This document shows, one piece after another, positions 38,401-45,986 of a stretch of DNA of 64,000 bases. A program made the position numbers and the translations under genes. A model generated the notes under the pieces. That model saw only the letters and a list, made by a program, of their open reading frames with translations. It made no database searches and was not told where the DNA came from. Each line of letters starts with the position of its first letter. Position 1 is the first letter of the stretch. Source of the stretch: Lacrimispora sphenoides (lineage in GTDB: Bacteria > Bacillota > Clostridia > Lachnospirales > Lachnospiraceae); assembly GCF_900105215.1 (NCBI RefSeq), contig NZ_FOIP01000002.1:1-64000 (forward strand). Reading direction: 5' to 3'.

Positions 38401-41400
38401 ATGAACAAAGGCCTGCCGGTGGGTAAAACCGTTTTGGAAACAGCAGATATGCAGAATACAAAAATGGTAGATACGTCCACTAAGACGGAAATTGAAAAAC
38501 TAGACGGAACTAATAAATATACTGTAAATCGTATTGATATGCTTTCCGGAAAAACGATGGGAACTGTATTAGAGGGGAAAGGTACTTACAGATACGGGCA
38601 TGTTTCCGGTGCGGATCTGGCTCTTTATAAAGCAAAACGGGTTTATACCTCTTCCGGATATTATTTACAGAAAGCGGCTGATACCCCGGTAGCGTTTGCA
38701 ACAACAAACGACACGGTTTCGGCTCCTGAAGTGATTCATGCAGCCTGGACAACGGGAACAACGCCGGTCTATTTTGAAGGATTGCCTATCGGAGACTATT
38801 TGCTGGAAGAAACAACAACACCAACAGGATATGTAACTGCTACACCAGTAGAAATAACCGTTACAAATACCAGAGAAGTTCAAAACTTCACAATGAATAA
38901 CGATCATACAAAAGTGGAAGTTGATAAGTATGTAACAGTCGGAGATGAGAGGATTTTCCTGGGGAATGTTGGCTTTACCCTATATCCGGCAGTTATGGAT
39001 AAATCTGGTGTGGTGTATCAAGATGGAAAGCCGGTTTACGATGACACAACGGTTATTGACACCTGGGTGACCAATGATGCTACCGATTACACAGAATCTA
39101 TAGATTTGAGAAACTATCCTAACAGCAATCAGAATGGGCAGAGCGGCTTCACCTTAGAATTTGAGTCCATGTACAAGTTAAACGGCACCAAGCCTGGGAC
39201 AAGCATTTCCTGGGCAGTAGAGAGAACTGCCACGAGAACCAGCAAAAATGATACCGTTTGGGTCATGGAAGATGGAACGAAAATTCCTATCATCAATGGT
39301 GTGATCACCTACCCGGCAGGAATGGATCAGCAGGATATGGATGGATTTTTATCTGCTTATGATGCCAATCATGGAGCGAACACCATTAAATGGATCGTCA
39401 ACCGGTCCGCAGCCTATGTGTCTCATACTCAGATTGACAGCGGAAATACAACTGCATTCCCAACAGAAGCTACTATGTTTTTTGAAACTGATAATGGGGA
39501 AATGATCCGGATTACCGTATATGAGGGTACCGCAGACAGAAATGGACGAAACTATACGTTTGAATATCAGTATGATTATAAGCAGCTGTCCGTAGTTAAT
39601 TCTAAAGCGTATTCTTACTTGACCGCCGAGGGCTACCGCCGGTTCAATTATATGCCAGCCGGCATGGCCTATGTGCTGGTTGAAACAGGTGTCCCGGAAG
39701 GGTACGCAAAAGCAGAGGATACGGTGATTATTGTAAAGGATATTGCTGATGTGCAGCACTACGCCATTGAAAACGAAGTGAGTGCGATCCGGATCAGCAA
39801 AGTCAGCGGCGATGGAACCAAAGAATTTGCCGGCAACGAATTAGCACTTTACAAAGCTGCTACTGATAGCAGCCTTATAAAAACACCAGAGTATCTTTTT
39901 ACAACATGGTTTACCGGAAGTGATGGAGAATATACCGAAGCTGATTTTATTAATGGCCGGATTCCGGAAGGATACAGTCAGGGAGATTTAAAGCCACACA
40001 CCATAACTGGTATGGACAATGGAATTTATTACGTGGTAGAAAATGCCAGTGCAGACTACTACACCTTATTTGAGCCAATCAGGATCGAATATAACCGGGC
40101 TGATGATATAAGGATTGTCCGAGCCAGCAATCAGGTAGCGGAAGGTCAGCTGGAAATTATCAAAGCGGATGAAACTGGTACAAATTTGTTATCCGGTGCT
40201 GTTTTTGAAGTAAGTGCATATTTACAGCAATCAGGAAGCAGGGAACCAGTATTTACAAGAACGGTAAGTACGACCAATGGTAAGGCTATATTGACAGGGC
40301 TGTCGGTCGGAAGAATCTTATCAGACGGAAGTGTAGAACCATACCGGTACCGGGTAAAGGAGATCGTGCCGCCGGATGGATATGCAGTGAATACTTTGAT
40401 CGAAACCTTTAGTTTTGCTCCTGATAATGGCGGTAAGTCTTATCAGCCAGGAGAAACAGCAAAGTATAGCGTTACAGTACTAAATGAGAAAACCAAGATT
40501 ACTATTGAGAAACGAGATTTTGACAAGCTGGAGGATACCGGTATTGATGGCGCCTTCGTTGATGGTGCACAAATGGCTATCTTTGAACTATTGGGACGGG
40601 ATGCAGAGGATAACTTCATCTACGATGAAAGCAAAGCATTTACTGAATGGACAACGACTGCAGAACAGCATATGGTGGAAGGTCTGGTTGCTGGAAAGAG
40701 CTACCTGTTGGTAGAGAAAAAGGCACCGAAAGGCTATAACCTTATGAATCCAGTCATGTTTACAGTATCACAGGACGGCCGGAAGATTACAACGATATCT
40801 GACAAGCTTCATACAGTAACGGTCAATACCATTCAAACGGATGATTTTACGATGGATACTTATAATCCGGATGTGGACTCCATACAGTCCGTAACAATCA
40901 GCGGCCGGTATCCAACGAAGATGGAAAAGATCATGGTAAATGAGGCCGGCTATGAAGTTCTTAGATGGACCACAACAGGTAATGGGTATGATATATATCC
41001 ATCAGAGGATCTGGTTGAAGGAGGACTATATACCATTCGGGAGATCGTGTATTTTTCCGATGGTTCCGAGTTATTAACCGGAAAAACTACCCGGAGGCTG
41101 CATTTTAATGATGGCAGCTATCATGTGGAAGATCGAACGATCGGCAGCAATAATTTAACGCTTGCCTACGCAGACGGAACGGAAATCCACTCCTATATTC
41201 CAAAAGAATATTTAACGGAAGCAACCATACAGAATCATGTTAATCCGGAAAATCCAAAGATATTTTTATGGAACCGTGATGGTCAGCCGGGAGATGTGCT
41301 GAATCCGAACCAGGCAGTAATTGGATCAGTATTTTACGCAAATACATCACATACAACAACGGATGTTGAATTAACACTTCGGTTTGATGATGCAGTAAGA

Positions 41401-43530
41401 ATTATTGACAGCGGAGCCGGAGATCAGGATGATAATAAGCTTACTTTTACTATTCCTGATGTGAAGCCGTTACAGGGCGGATATGTAACATTTGAGCTTG
41501 AAGCAGATCATGATTTTAGTTCAACAAGTGTAATAGCAACACTAACATCCAGTGGAAAGACGACTGTTACAACGAAAGAAACGCCGATCTTGCAAGCCAA
41601 TAAACTGACGATTTTCAATGAACTGACCGGAAGCGGTAAATATTTATTTGCAGATCAGACAAGCCAGTTTAAGGTTCAGTTGTATAGCAATGCCGGCGTG
41701 GAGCTAAAAGGCAGTTATGATTACACTGGCAGCAAGAATGGGATCATTAAGAGCGGAGACACTATTTCACTGGCGGGAAACGAGTTTATTGTCATTAATC
41801 CGGGCAGTATTTACAAAAATATTCGGTATGATGTCACAAGAATAGAAGATAGCCTGGAGGTGGAAGCCAGGAATACTTCCGGAATAGCTTCATCAGGACT
41901 GGGAGCGGCTGCGATCTTTGCCAGGCACACGGTTGATACGTCAGAGCGGGAAAATTTCATCAAAGGTGAAGAGTATTTGTTAACAGAAACTACTGTATTT
42001 TCCGACGGTGAAATATTAAAGACAAATCAGTTGAAATTTATGATTTCGGAAGATGGCAGCATAGAAGGAATTGGCGTATATGATAAGCAGACCAAACAGA
42101 TGATCCATAAAACAGATATTACAACCGGAGAGGAGCTGCCTGGCACGCATATTGTCATTGAAGATGAAGATGAAAATATCATTGATGAGTGGATTTCCAG
42201 TGATGAACCCCATGAGATTGAAGCTGAGTTGGAGCCGGGTAAAGAATATACCATGATTGAAAAGAATCCTACAGAAGGGTTTGCCTATGAGGAGGATATC
42301 AAATTTTCTGTGAATGAAGATGGAGCCTTTGATGTGGTAGTGATGGAGGACAAGCCAAACACAGAACATATCTACAAATTGGCCACTGCTTCTGAGGCGG
42401 CTCCGGACTTTAAACATCATGGTAATCAGGCTGGTGCTATTATGCAAATTCTTGATGCAGATAAGCAGCCGGTTAAGGCCATTCGTGATGACAATTTGTT
42501 TAAAGTGGGAGAAGATTTGAATTTTACTACAACCAATGAATTTACAGTAATTACAAAGCAGCTCATTGTAGATACGGCTTATTATCTGCATGAATTAACA
42601 CCGCCGGTCGGCCTTGCCTATGCAGAGGATGTTCCGTTTACCGTTTCTCATGATGGTACTATTGATACAGTTATTATGTGGGATATTCCTACTCATGTAG
42701 TGATAAGCAAGACGGATATTACTGGCGAAAAAGAGCTGCCTGGTGGCCATTATTCCATCCATGAAGATGACGGAGGTGAAAAAGGCAAGAAGATCTATGA
42801 ATATGATGGAAATGCTGATGGTAGTCCGCAGGATGTAACAGGAGTATTAGAGGCTGGTAAAGATTATTGGCTGGTGGAAGATCTTTCCCCTACGGGCTAT
42901 GCGTATACAGAAGCTATAAAGTTTTCGATAAGTACAGATGGAAGTCCGGACTACGTGGTAATGATGGATAAAGAAACCAATGTTGATGTCCGGAAAGAAA
43001 ATAGTTCGGGGAATCTTCTGGGGAAAGCTGTGCTGCAGGTCATTGATGCTTCAGAAACCGTGGTGCTGGAGTTTGAAACAGTCACCGATCAGGTATATTC
43101 CATCGTTGGTAAGCTAAAAGCTGGAGAGACATACCGGCTCCGGGAGAAACAAGCTCCTTCTGGCTACCGTACAGCTGCTGATATTGTGTTTACGGTCAGC
43201 AAGGACGGATCGGTTGATACCATTACCATGATTGATCAAAAAATTACTACTGATGGAAACACACCAACGCCAAAGCCACCAACGCCAGAGCCAGAAAAGA
43301 AGGTTGGACGAATTGTTCCTGAATACAATAGTAATATTTCAGGTGAGGGTCATATACTATTTGGTTCTCCGGGTTCCCCGTTTAGTACCATAGGTTTGCC
43401 AAAGACTGGAGTTGAGAGTCATATCATACTTTATGCGTTGCTGGCAATATTTTTTGGTGGTTCGGCATTTGTATTTTTTATAATCCTCAAAAAAGACAGG
43501 AGGAAAGAAAGTGAAGAAAGTAAAGAATAA
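29464..43530 (+). CDS. Giant LPKTG-anchored SpaA/Cna-B adhesin (4,688 aa)
   Basis: A signal peptide (residues 1-32) precedes an N-terminal domain with FYCIDAYG, reminiscent of thioester adhesin domains, though the partner Gln motif is not clear. A Cys/His-rich region (about 290-580) and an acidic Glu/Thr stretch (about 670-790; repeated 'EEPET') follow. The rest is mostly Cna-B/SpaA-type beta-sandwich domains, at least a dozen, marked by an opening 'LNKYD/IEKLD/ISKTD' Lys and a closing 'LVE...PTGY/PSGY/PKGY' Glu; Lys, Glu and Asn at these sites form intramolecular isopeptide bonds in known families. LPKTG (4645-4649), a hydrophobic helix and KKDRRK tail form the sortase signal. No sortase gene is in the window, so a host sortase is needed. 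AGGAGGGAAT precedes the ATG. It is a likely cell-cell or host adhesin; size is far above usual. Confidence 0.85.
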   Translation: MNKRMKKRNRYISWLLSVVITAMAFMPYLPVQAAKLHNPGDSLPAFGNNWHFYCIDAYGVASNGILQAGDMYTYVLPSTRLNDTERAYLFWATLSMLAGFGNQQNINTIIDKINAGAAGAGLTPINKLVTETDLKTIIHKAETRAKYPWLVDAVNNAEEYMKLGGIISSGTETSNSGKSIPSVLQGHTDLSAALSVGNTFTIEFDVGGADTDFIQKVPLKFSSDGSIGSFLPKPMGGWTYQKTDTNIIFSNPNPTPPQLYIQFDTYGTEYQTAGSFASVEDAYEDGLQLWVCTQCSGTHVSHSKTVPLEDHQRLVFLELETSSKPYYAAIGTDPVPSLVGGSIDFKIYRHNEEMKSTYNLQLNKYDGETGKPLSNAIFKLYERFDDKGRVNTERDGAVELYEGGEPYKSYYSDNPVIWDNFRFVGSVTTDESGYGEKTVNHTYNYDKTFCDGHPAPEFVSVPEEETDEETGEVTNEAEIEAAQAENQRLANAWVSCVADCEEHASGEFEGVHFHWIQSGVNVSEIESVLSDGGSDTPDGGVTTSASEEEAYQESGCQADCQATYEKFISMKYSYTWIESTAKDGYTLHDLHPDDVPIEVITTDASENGDNASFSGLYSKDIAINSEVTGRSAYIIKAQRAAIEAFQMEEPVEEDIKLEQEKESTIIQKIINFFLPPDPESEDIEVEEEIDNDDSLFDDSDKIATNSNAYDSSQFLKLSSSNVSNSILYNENEEVMEEPETKAAEEPETEAADELETEVAEESEPAATKEKEPETVAKTKTEMNQRISKVNKATNSNALVQSEIVFTTISNARSGINLLAEEGDDETGSTGDLFVPAYNTALTSASVGEDVEAGPSTNYSHCNDSDGEGNRWRIYDHRTEGEIHAKKYDIELLKGESGEYDPSGDAQGDGTVEGGVYGLFAASALTHPDGKTGTVYEANDLVSIGTADKNGELSFMAYTEAPGFTYNYETGTVVETASGWARKAPSNLYVADSSYDDYSADGEYTRAYYDNKSNNGNEWIGRPLLMGDYYVKELSRSEGFELSVGSKENSHTNNGQDVNTGVPGNSGSGYAAITKNLYPEGQISDNPTGEWGSPDYNELFFAVESKGTGMAGFDILLNNLPEGSKIYRLDNGTESRVVEVGTGVYDKVMLGYYVTAENDYQYPKYNPDGSLMTTEVSTNYQANQFQVAQWQDLDTTAVQAALESEEPAMTDVEVLDKLASDFTSDDFNFLKGKTEKALRSSGKNTPKIKTNGSGYSSIYAGVFDAGVREGDIDAYGVSGVTPGSPAIRTVYGSPIITLQINKLDSQDNPIKVGDAILSVLDFYNTNNFYNYGGVHSIEEDSSAYYITVYASQYGNPKTFFASGSDPETDSIIYNRVEYLPDDTSESPRYIYATYSNNPDNGAFGTYDGFKSELIGSRYYISARLITDAVATGTGGLISKTITQNVYYQTGETPYDKDGNPIEAYEYVEQTKKIMQDVTVGQWIELPLSTVNGAKICHAVSSYTDAYGAAHADEDLQSYTFRIVVPEKQITLTQADIETMRNPAGWSAGDKMGAASYYVAVRNANIKIYLDYEKLSIAGEGSYIKTITLSYPGQEYIWQDGENRPGTNTRLSPVRVEQRAIKQQIKVTKKIDPGSYENTNSYSDVQEDWFTKLFGTPKINKMDNFRFKTYLRSNLLRLYRDEAGSVTWVDLKGNEIDVLAVNDAYPELVNKIYTKALHQTDPLYRDSNDAVIYNKELYSYTGDLINDGQNSGYTAILETSDQLVEDAAGTRVISGYNYEKFFDAIAVANNDKWDIATPTYTSYQPIGNEANRTTYTIENAKASDMVRQFAITWYLDDEIAKLVQKVPSNNEETETAGDATYSDELYDEALYHAIIKAENYLKPFFSYDMDEIYAVDWDTEGGGGTDDDLSTLSANIEADEYYFNTSEYLPYGVYVVAEQQPQYSSLEDFANKHYQIDKPREVVVPTVYASYDGSQQIPAMLNEYYNYDAEETAEELAAKYQIRFVEEDHVIKAHNYNGDFEVYKHGLSISQITNEVPGIPGAGDYFSLTQSEYRPLKNYYNVQDDRMTGNVPYYLTEGQSGRDGISTSYRYSSVSESFGVANDVPYPGAAVTEDNLLGIMYQDNVKSMQGNLTAYDGKFAAMLVPYTVTAPASASSEANEVTPQPSGESSYIGYAYNQFENRFYTSKLRIEKLDSETHENILHDGAIFGIYAAKRDDSKDGDGAVLFYKTDTLVSGTKEFLEAMGATGITPFVRNLSWFEKLIGKEAGPGNLYNGTVPARTPICEESDQVILGDSFGNQTVTFKAYSTVLDGLMKDETDNSTQRYQYQTVGYIETPQPLGAGTYVVAELKPTSGYTRSKPVALELYSDKVAYYKEGNKDDRVLAAMYEDPSDNQSTNGNKPQDIVNVARINVENTPIKLMVEKVKESSVNTAETTADKTVTYKVSGRVDGTLAEIGNNPDLIYAYSENGTYLGYAWKKGTLEQLAARKAAGELVELAYEGNVFTGYGFVTRTLETANDTNQYVAGATMTLYDALELKPTGDTQDHAYNGLTIERNRTNNITRMYVKEGFADEKVEFVKETDEAGNECQVTVQAGVDKNQNPIMESGAIWTAETVQRLDTDILYYDLDSLNLFTTKTIEGQSVKYGYDRKHVPVPLSTLESDKVNFDKTDSEYSIYAFKNGAAYLEFVGGDFTQIRYSANDKMLEVGEDTIVYHIDRDGNRDALVDPYTGMAYVLEKQPDGSQKVLVWAVNIRRDIYGNIIARDKITTSRIATVGENKAGYPDNGTIEVTNNSGTAVTNPTYSHTESGYITGSWGSDAGEESHKQSSVLQNSNGQSMNDSTLVDENNGSFEKDMNPVYDEHGLPSYYQRSDETYDKGTELYDRNGDFVRYQDSDNLEEYNQAAYRINEPGELLDGDETRENQNQKNLYHRMGEAYIVQNTWVTSDTTPNDPFDLTMTDGQADILKRLPEGNYILEELISPEGMNKGLPVGKTVLETADMQNTKMVDTSTKTEIEKLDGTNKYTVNRIDMLSGKTMGTVLEGKGTYRYGHVSGADLALYKAKRVYTSSGYYLQKAADTPVAFATTNDTVSAPEVIHAAWTTGTTPVYFEGLPIGDYLLEETTTPTGYVTATPVEITVTNTREVQNFTMNNDHTKVEVDKYVTVGDERIFLGNVGFTLYPAVMDKSGVVYQDGKPVYDDTTVIDTWVTNDATDYTESIDLRNYPNSNQNGQSGFTLEFESMYKLNGTKPGTSISWAVERTATRTSKNDTVWVMEDGTKIPIINGVITYPAGMDQQDMDGFLSAYDANHGANTIKWIVNRSAAYVSHTQIDSGNTTAFPTEATMFFETDNGEMIRITVYEGTADRNGRNYTFEYQYDYKQLSVVNSKAYSYLTAEGYRRFNYMPAGMAYVLVETGVPEGYAKAEDTVIIVKDIADVQHYAIENEVSAIRISKVSGDGTKEFAGNELALYKAATDSSLIKTPEYLFTTWFTGSDGEYTEADFINGRIPEGYSQGDLKPHTITGMDNGIYYVVENASADYYTLFEPIRIEYNRADDIRIVRASNQVAEGQLEIIKADETGTNLLSGAVFEVSAYLQQSGSREPVFTRTVSTTNGKAILTGLSVGRILSDGSVEPYRYRVKEIVPPDGYAVNTLIETFSFAPDNGGKSYQPGETAKYSVTVLNEKTKITIEKRDFDKLEDTGIDGAFVDGAQMAIFELLGRDAEDNFIYDESKAFTEWTTTAEQHMVEGLVAGKSYLLVEKKAPKGYNLMNPVMFTVSQDGRKITTISDKLHTVTVNTIQTDDFTMDTYNPDVDSIQSVTISGRYPTKMEKIMVNEAGYEVLRWTTTGNGYDIYPSEDLVEGGLYTIREIVYFSDGSELLTGKTTRRLHFNDGSYHVEDRTIGSNNLTLAYADGTEIHSYIPKEYLTEATIQNHVNPENPKIFLWNRDGQPGDVLNPNQAVIGSVFYANTSHTTTDVELTLRFDDAVRIIDSGAGDQDDNKLTFTIPDVKPLQGGYVTFELEADHDFSSTSVIATLTSSGKTTVTTKETPILQANKLTIFNELTGSGKYLFADQTSQFKVQLYSNAGVELKGSYDYTGSKNGIIKSGDTISLAGNEFIVINPGSIYKNIRYDVTRIEDSLEVEARNTSGIASSGLGAAAIFARHTVDTSERENFIKGEEYLLTETTVFSDGEILKTNQLKFMISEDGSIEGIGVYDKQTKQMIHKTDITTGEELPGTHIVIEDEDENIIDEWISSDEPHEIEAELEPGKEYTMIEKNPTEGFAYEEDIKFSVNEDGAFDVVVMEDKPNTEHIYKLATASEAAPDFKHHGNQAGAIMQILDADKQPVKAIRDDNLFKVGEDLNFTTTNEFTVITKQLIVDTAYYLHELTPPVGLAYAEDVPFTVSHDGTIDTVIMWDIPTHVVISKTDITGEKELPGGHYSIHEDDGGEKGKKIYEYDGNADGSPQDVTGVLEAGKDYWLVEDLSPTGYAYTEAIKFSISTDGSPDYVVMMDKETNVDVRKENSSGNLLGKAVLQVIDASETVVLEFETVTDQVYSIVGKLKAGETYRLREKQAPSGYRTAADIVFTVSKDGSVDTITMIDQKITTDGNTPTPKPPTPEPEKKVGRIVPEYNSNISGEGHILFGSPGSPFSTIGLPKTGVESHIILYALLAIFFGGSAFVFFIILKKDRRKESEESKE

Positions 43531-44620
43531 GAGAATGGTTCTTTTACTGGCGGTAGTAGCCATATCCCTAATGGGATATGGCACCACACCGGCTTTGGAA
43601 GAGAATAAAATGGTTATTGAAGATACATATGAAAGTTATAATCCCGATGATGAAGGTATTGGCCAATTTAATGCTGAATACTCTAAAGACGGAAAGAAAT
43701 ATAAGCTTTTGGAAATTAAAACAGAGATTATTGACTCATATCCTGAAAAAGAAGAAACGATAATAGATGTTGATTCTGATAGGTTATATGGCACTAATTC
43801 AGCTGAGGAAAATCCACCTGCAGAGACAATTGAACAGGACGGAGTCTATTACCTGAAAAGCAGTGTATTATTATCTGGAATGACGGTAGAGCGCACTGAA
43901 AATAAGAAATCCGAGATTGAGTATAACGGAGTAAGTTATATTGATGAGCTGCCTGAACGGGGATCGGTAACAGTGACGGATTCCTTAACTGGCAAACAAT
44001 ATAAGCAGGAGTTACCACGAACTGATTATCGAATTACAGGTGAAGATTGGGTAGATGATTTCTCCTTTCCAATTACTATATTTTCAGCAGATGCAGATAC
44101 CTACATGCTGGGTACCACTGAAATACCTAAGGAAGCGGATTTGAGCCAATATGGAACTGAATTCTTAAATGTTTTGGGACTTAGCCCGGATTATTATAAA
44201 ATTCGCAGTATTGAGCTGCAGGACGAGCCTTATGAACAAGATGGCGAGATGATACAGGCCGCCATTGCTCATGGCAGCCGTCGGGTTGCGAATATCGTAG
44301 CTGTTTTTGAAGGCAATGTTACAATTCCTTCAGAACCATACTGGTATTATCAATGTGAATATAGCAGCATTGCACCAGAGGAAAAGATACAAACAGTATA
44401 TAAGATTCAAGCAACAGCAAGTTATGAGTTAGTGGATAAAACAGAGGCTGCTACAATTGAAAAAACATTTTGGCAACAGTTTATAGAGTTTGTGAAAAAC
44501 CCGATTACCATAGCGGTACTGCTCATTTTATTCTTTATTGTAATGTTTTTAATGCTGATTAAGCGAAAAAAGAAAAAGGATAAACCATCTGTTACATATA
44601 TAAATGATTCTGATAAATAA
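43511..44620 (+). CDS. Second single-pass surface protein (unknown)
   Basis: The 369-residue protein has a signal peptide (about 1-28), a beta-rich, acidic extracellular region, and a C-terminal membrane helix (about 328-350) with a KRKKKKDK tail facing the cytoplasm. No family is recognised. It has the same layout as the 286-aa protein at 14614 and, like it, precedes a TadZ-like ATPase. It overlaps the adhesin gene by 20 bp, so the two are cotranscribed and probably coupled; an assembly or anchoring partner of the adhesin is a reasonable guess. AGGAGGAAAG lies inside the end of the adhesin gene. A perfect 10-bp dyad falls in its signal-peptide region. Confidence 0.62.
   Translation: MKKVKNKRMVLLLAVVAISLMGYGTTPALEENKMVIEDTYESYNPDDEGIGQFNAEYSKDGKKYKLLEIKTEIIDSYPEKEETIIDVDSDRLYGTNSAEENPPAETIEQDGVYYLKSSVLLSGMTVERTENKKSEIEYNGVSYIDELPERGSVTVTDSLTGKQYKQELPRTDYRITGEDWVDDFSFPITIFSADADTYMLGTTEIPKEADLSQYGTEFLNVLGLSPDYYKIRSIELQDEPYEQDGEMIQAAIAHGSRRVANIVAVFEGNVTIPSEPYWYYQCEYSSIAPEEKIQTVYKIQATASYELVDKTEAATIEKTFWQQFIEFVKNPITIAVLLILFFIVMFLMLIKRKKKKDKPSVTYINDSDK
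43559..43582. repeat. Perfect 10-bp inverted repeat in a signal-peptide coding region
   Basis: GCCATATCCC (43559-43568) and GGGATATGGC (43573-43582) form an exact hairpin with loop TAAT, about 30 nt after the adhesin stop and about 50 nt after the next start codon. No T run follows. Codons read A-I-S-L-M-G-Y-G. It could slow ribosomes, mark an mRNA 3' end, or bind protein; chance is possible. Confidence 0.5.
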
Positions 44621-44661
44621 ATGAAGGGGGACAGGCTTTAGTAAAAGGGCCTTAAGGGAAT

Positions 44662-45423
44662 ATGAAACCATCTTTATCAAAAACGGTTACGATAGCTATC
44701 TGTGGGGCACAGTCAAGAATCGGAACAACAACGCAAGCTTTTCAGCTGCTACAATATCTGCAAATTAGAGGTTATGATGTTGCCTTCATTGATTTATCAG
44801 GAAATGGGTATATTGATCAACTTCGTAAGTTATATGGTGGAGTTGAGAAAAATGGTGGTTGTATTATTTATGAAGGCATTCATATGTATCATTCTGTTTT
44901 GGATTTAAATGAGAGTTATCAGTACTTGGTGAAAGATTATGGTTCATTTCAAAATGATAACTTTAATGAAATTTCATACCTGGAACAAGATATACATATT
45001 GTGTGCTCTGGGGTGAAGCCTAATGAGATTTTTGAAGTAAGCCCTATTTTACAGAAATCGGAGTTTAACCATGCTAAATTTATTTTTTCATTTGTTCCTC
45101 CTGACAATAGAAGTGCAATATTGAAACAGATGACAAACCGGGCAGCAAGCACTTTTTTCGTGGGATATAATCCAGATTCATTTTCTTATGATGCAACCAG
45201 CAATAAAGTGTATCGACAGATTATTGGAGAGTTTTTGTCTGAGGAATTGATTCCTTCACCTAAAAAGGCAAATCTAGTTGTGAAGGCGTTAAGAAATGTA
45301 AAACGCCTGGGTTCTGTGTTGGAAAGCCGATTGAAAACATTTCCTGGAATACTGACATTGATCTGTGTGTATACCATATTTTTGCTTGCTATATTGTTAA
45401 AAACCGGCGTTGTAAATTTTTGA
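44662..45423 (+). CDS. TadZ/MinD-like ATPase with C-terminal membrane helix
   Basis: The 253-residue protein has the ParA/MinD-type fold without a receiver domain. Its P-loop is CGAQSRIGTTT (about 14-24): the lysines of KGGxGKT are missing, as in its paralogue at 15937 (GSQPRVGCT). Both share a following D(Y/F)GSFQ segment, about 100 residues later, and similar downstream strands. TadZ proteins of related bacteria also lack the second lysine (GVGTS). It ends with a membrane helix (about 229-250), so it is fixed at the membrane. It follows the second single-pass surface protein and precedes a small membrane protein, repeating the order near 14614-17231. AAGGGAAT precedes the ATG. Nucleotide binding is uncertain. 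Confidence 0.62.
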   Translation: MKPSLSKTVTIAICGAQSRIGTTTQAFQLLQYLQIRGYDVAFIDLSGNGYIDQLRKLYGGVEKNGGCIIYEGIHMYHSVLDLNESYQYLVKDYGSFQNDNFNEISYLEQDIHIVCSGVKPNEIFEVSPILQKSEFNHAKFIFSFVPPDNRSAILKQMTNRAASTFFVGYNPDSFSYDATSNKVYRQIIGEFLSEELIPSPKKANLVVKALRNVKRLGSVLESRLKTFPGILTLICVYTIFLLAILLKTGVVNF

Positions 45424-45441
45424 TTATGAAGAGGAGCGGAA

Positions 45442-45762
45442 ATGAAGGAAAAATATAATTCTGTTTTACAGCAACAGGCAGATGAAGAAAAAGAATATGA
45501 AAAGAAACAGGATAAAATAAAAGATAAATTCGGGATTGAAGGGAAAGATGTGGTTGTTGTTGAAAAAGCAAATACTTTCAAGTTTACGATTAACACATTT
45601 ATCTCACTTGTTTGCCTGGTAAGAAATGTCATTGTTTTAGCCTTAGCTTTGACTGGTATATTGGCATTGTGTTACCCTGCCCCCCGCACAGAGGTATTGC
45701 TGATATTACAGCAAGCGTGGGATGAGATATTTAGGATATTGCCAATTGTGAATTTAATTTAA
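45442..45762 (+). CDS. Coiled-coil plus membrane-helix protein
   Basis: The 106-residue protein has a charged N-terminal coiled coil (about 1-37, Glu/Lys/Gln-rich with EEKEYEKKQDKIK), a short beta region, a membrane helix (about 52-76; LVRNVIVLALALTGILALCY) and an amphipathic C-terminus. It starts 19 bp after the ATPase stop with GAGGAGCGG upstream. It probably interacts with the membrane-bound ATPase before it. No family is recognised. Confidence 0.55.
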   Translation: MKEKYNSVLQQQADEEKEYEKKQDKIKDKFGIEGKDVVVVEKANTFKFTINTFISLVCLVRNVIVLALALTGILALCYPAPRTEVLLILQQAWDEIFRILPIVNLI

Positions 45763-45891
45763 ATTGAAATAAAAGGAGGATTGTAATGCTTAATTGAAAA
45801 TATTTTAAAATACTTTACTAAACCAATAAAGAAGACATTTTAACCGGACAGTTAAATAGGACAATATACTTAATTTACAAGGGGGGCGGAT

Positions 45892-45975
45892 TTGAATAGT
45901 ATAGAGCGAAAAAGAGTATTTGTTGATTTGGCTGGAACCGCTGCGAAATTTGCACTAGTTATGGAAATTGAATAG
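45892..45975 (+). CDS. 27-residue leader-like ORF before the InlB-repeat gene
   Basis: TTG 45892 follows AAGGGGGGCGGA. The ORF reads MNSIERKRVFVDLAGTAAKFALVMEIE and ends 11 bp before the next gene's ATG. About 100 bp upstream, AAAAGGAGG precedes another ORF of only three codons (45786). They may be leader peptides or remains of a lost gene. Support is the strong site and the plausible composition only; the remainder of 45763-45986 holds nothing I can name. Confidence 0.3.
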   Translation: MNSIERKRVFVDLAGTAAKFALVMEIE

Positions 45976-45986
45976 GAGAAAAAAGC

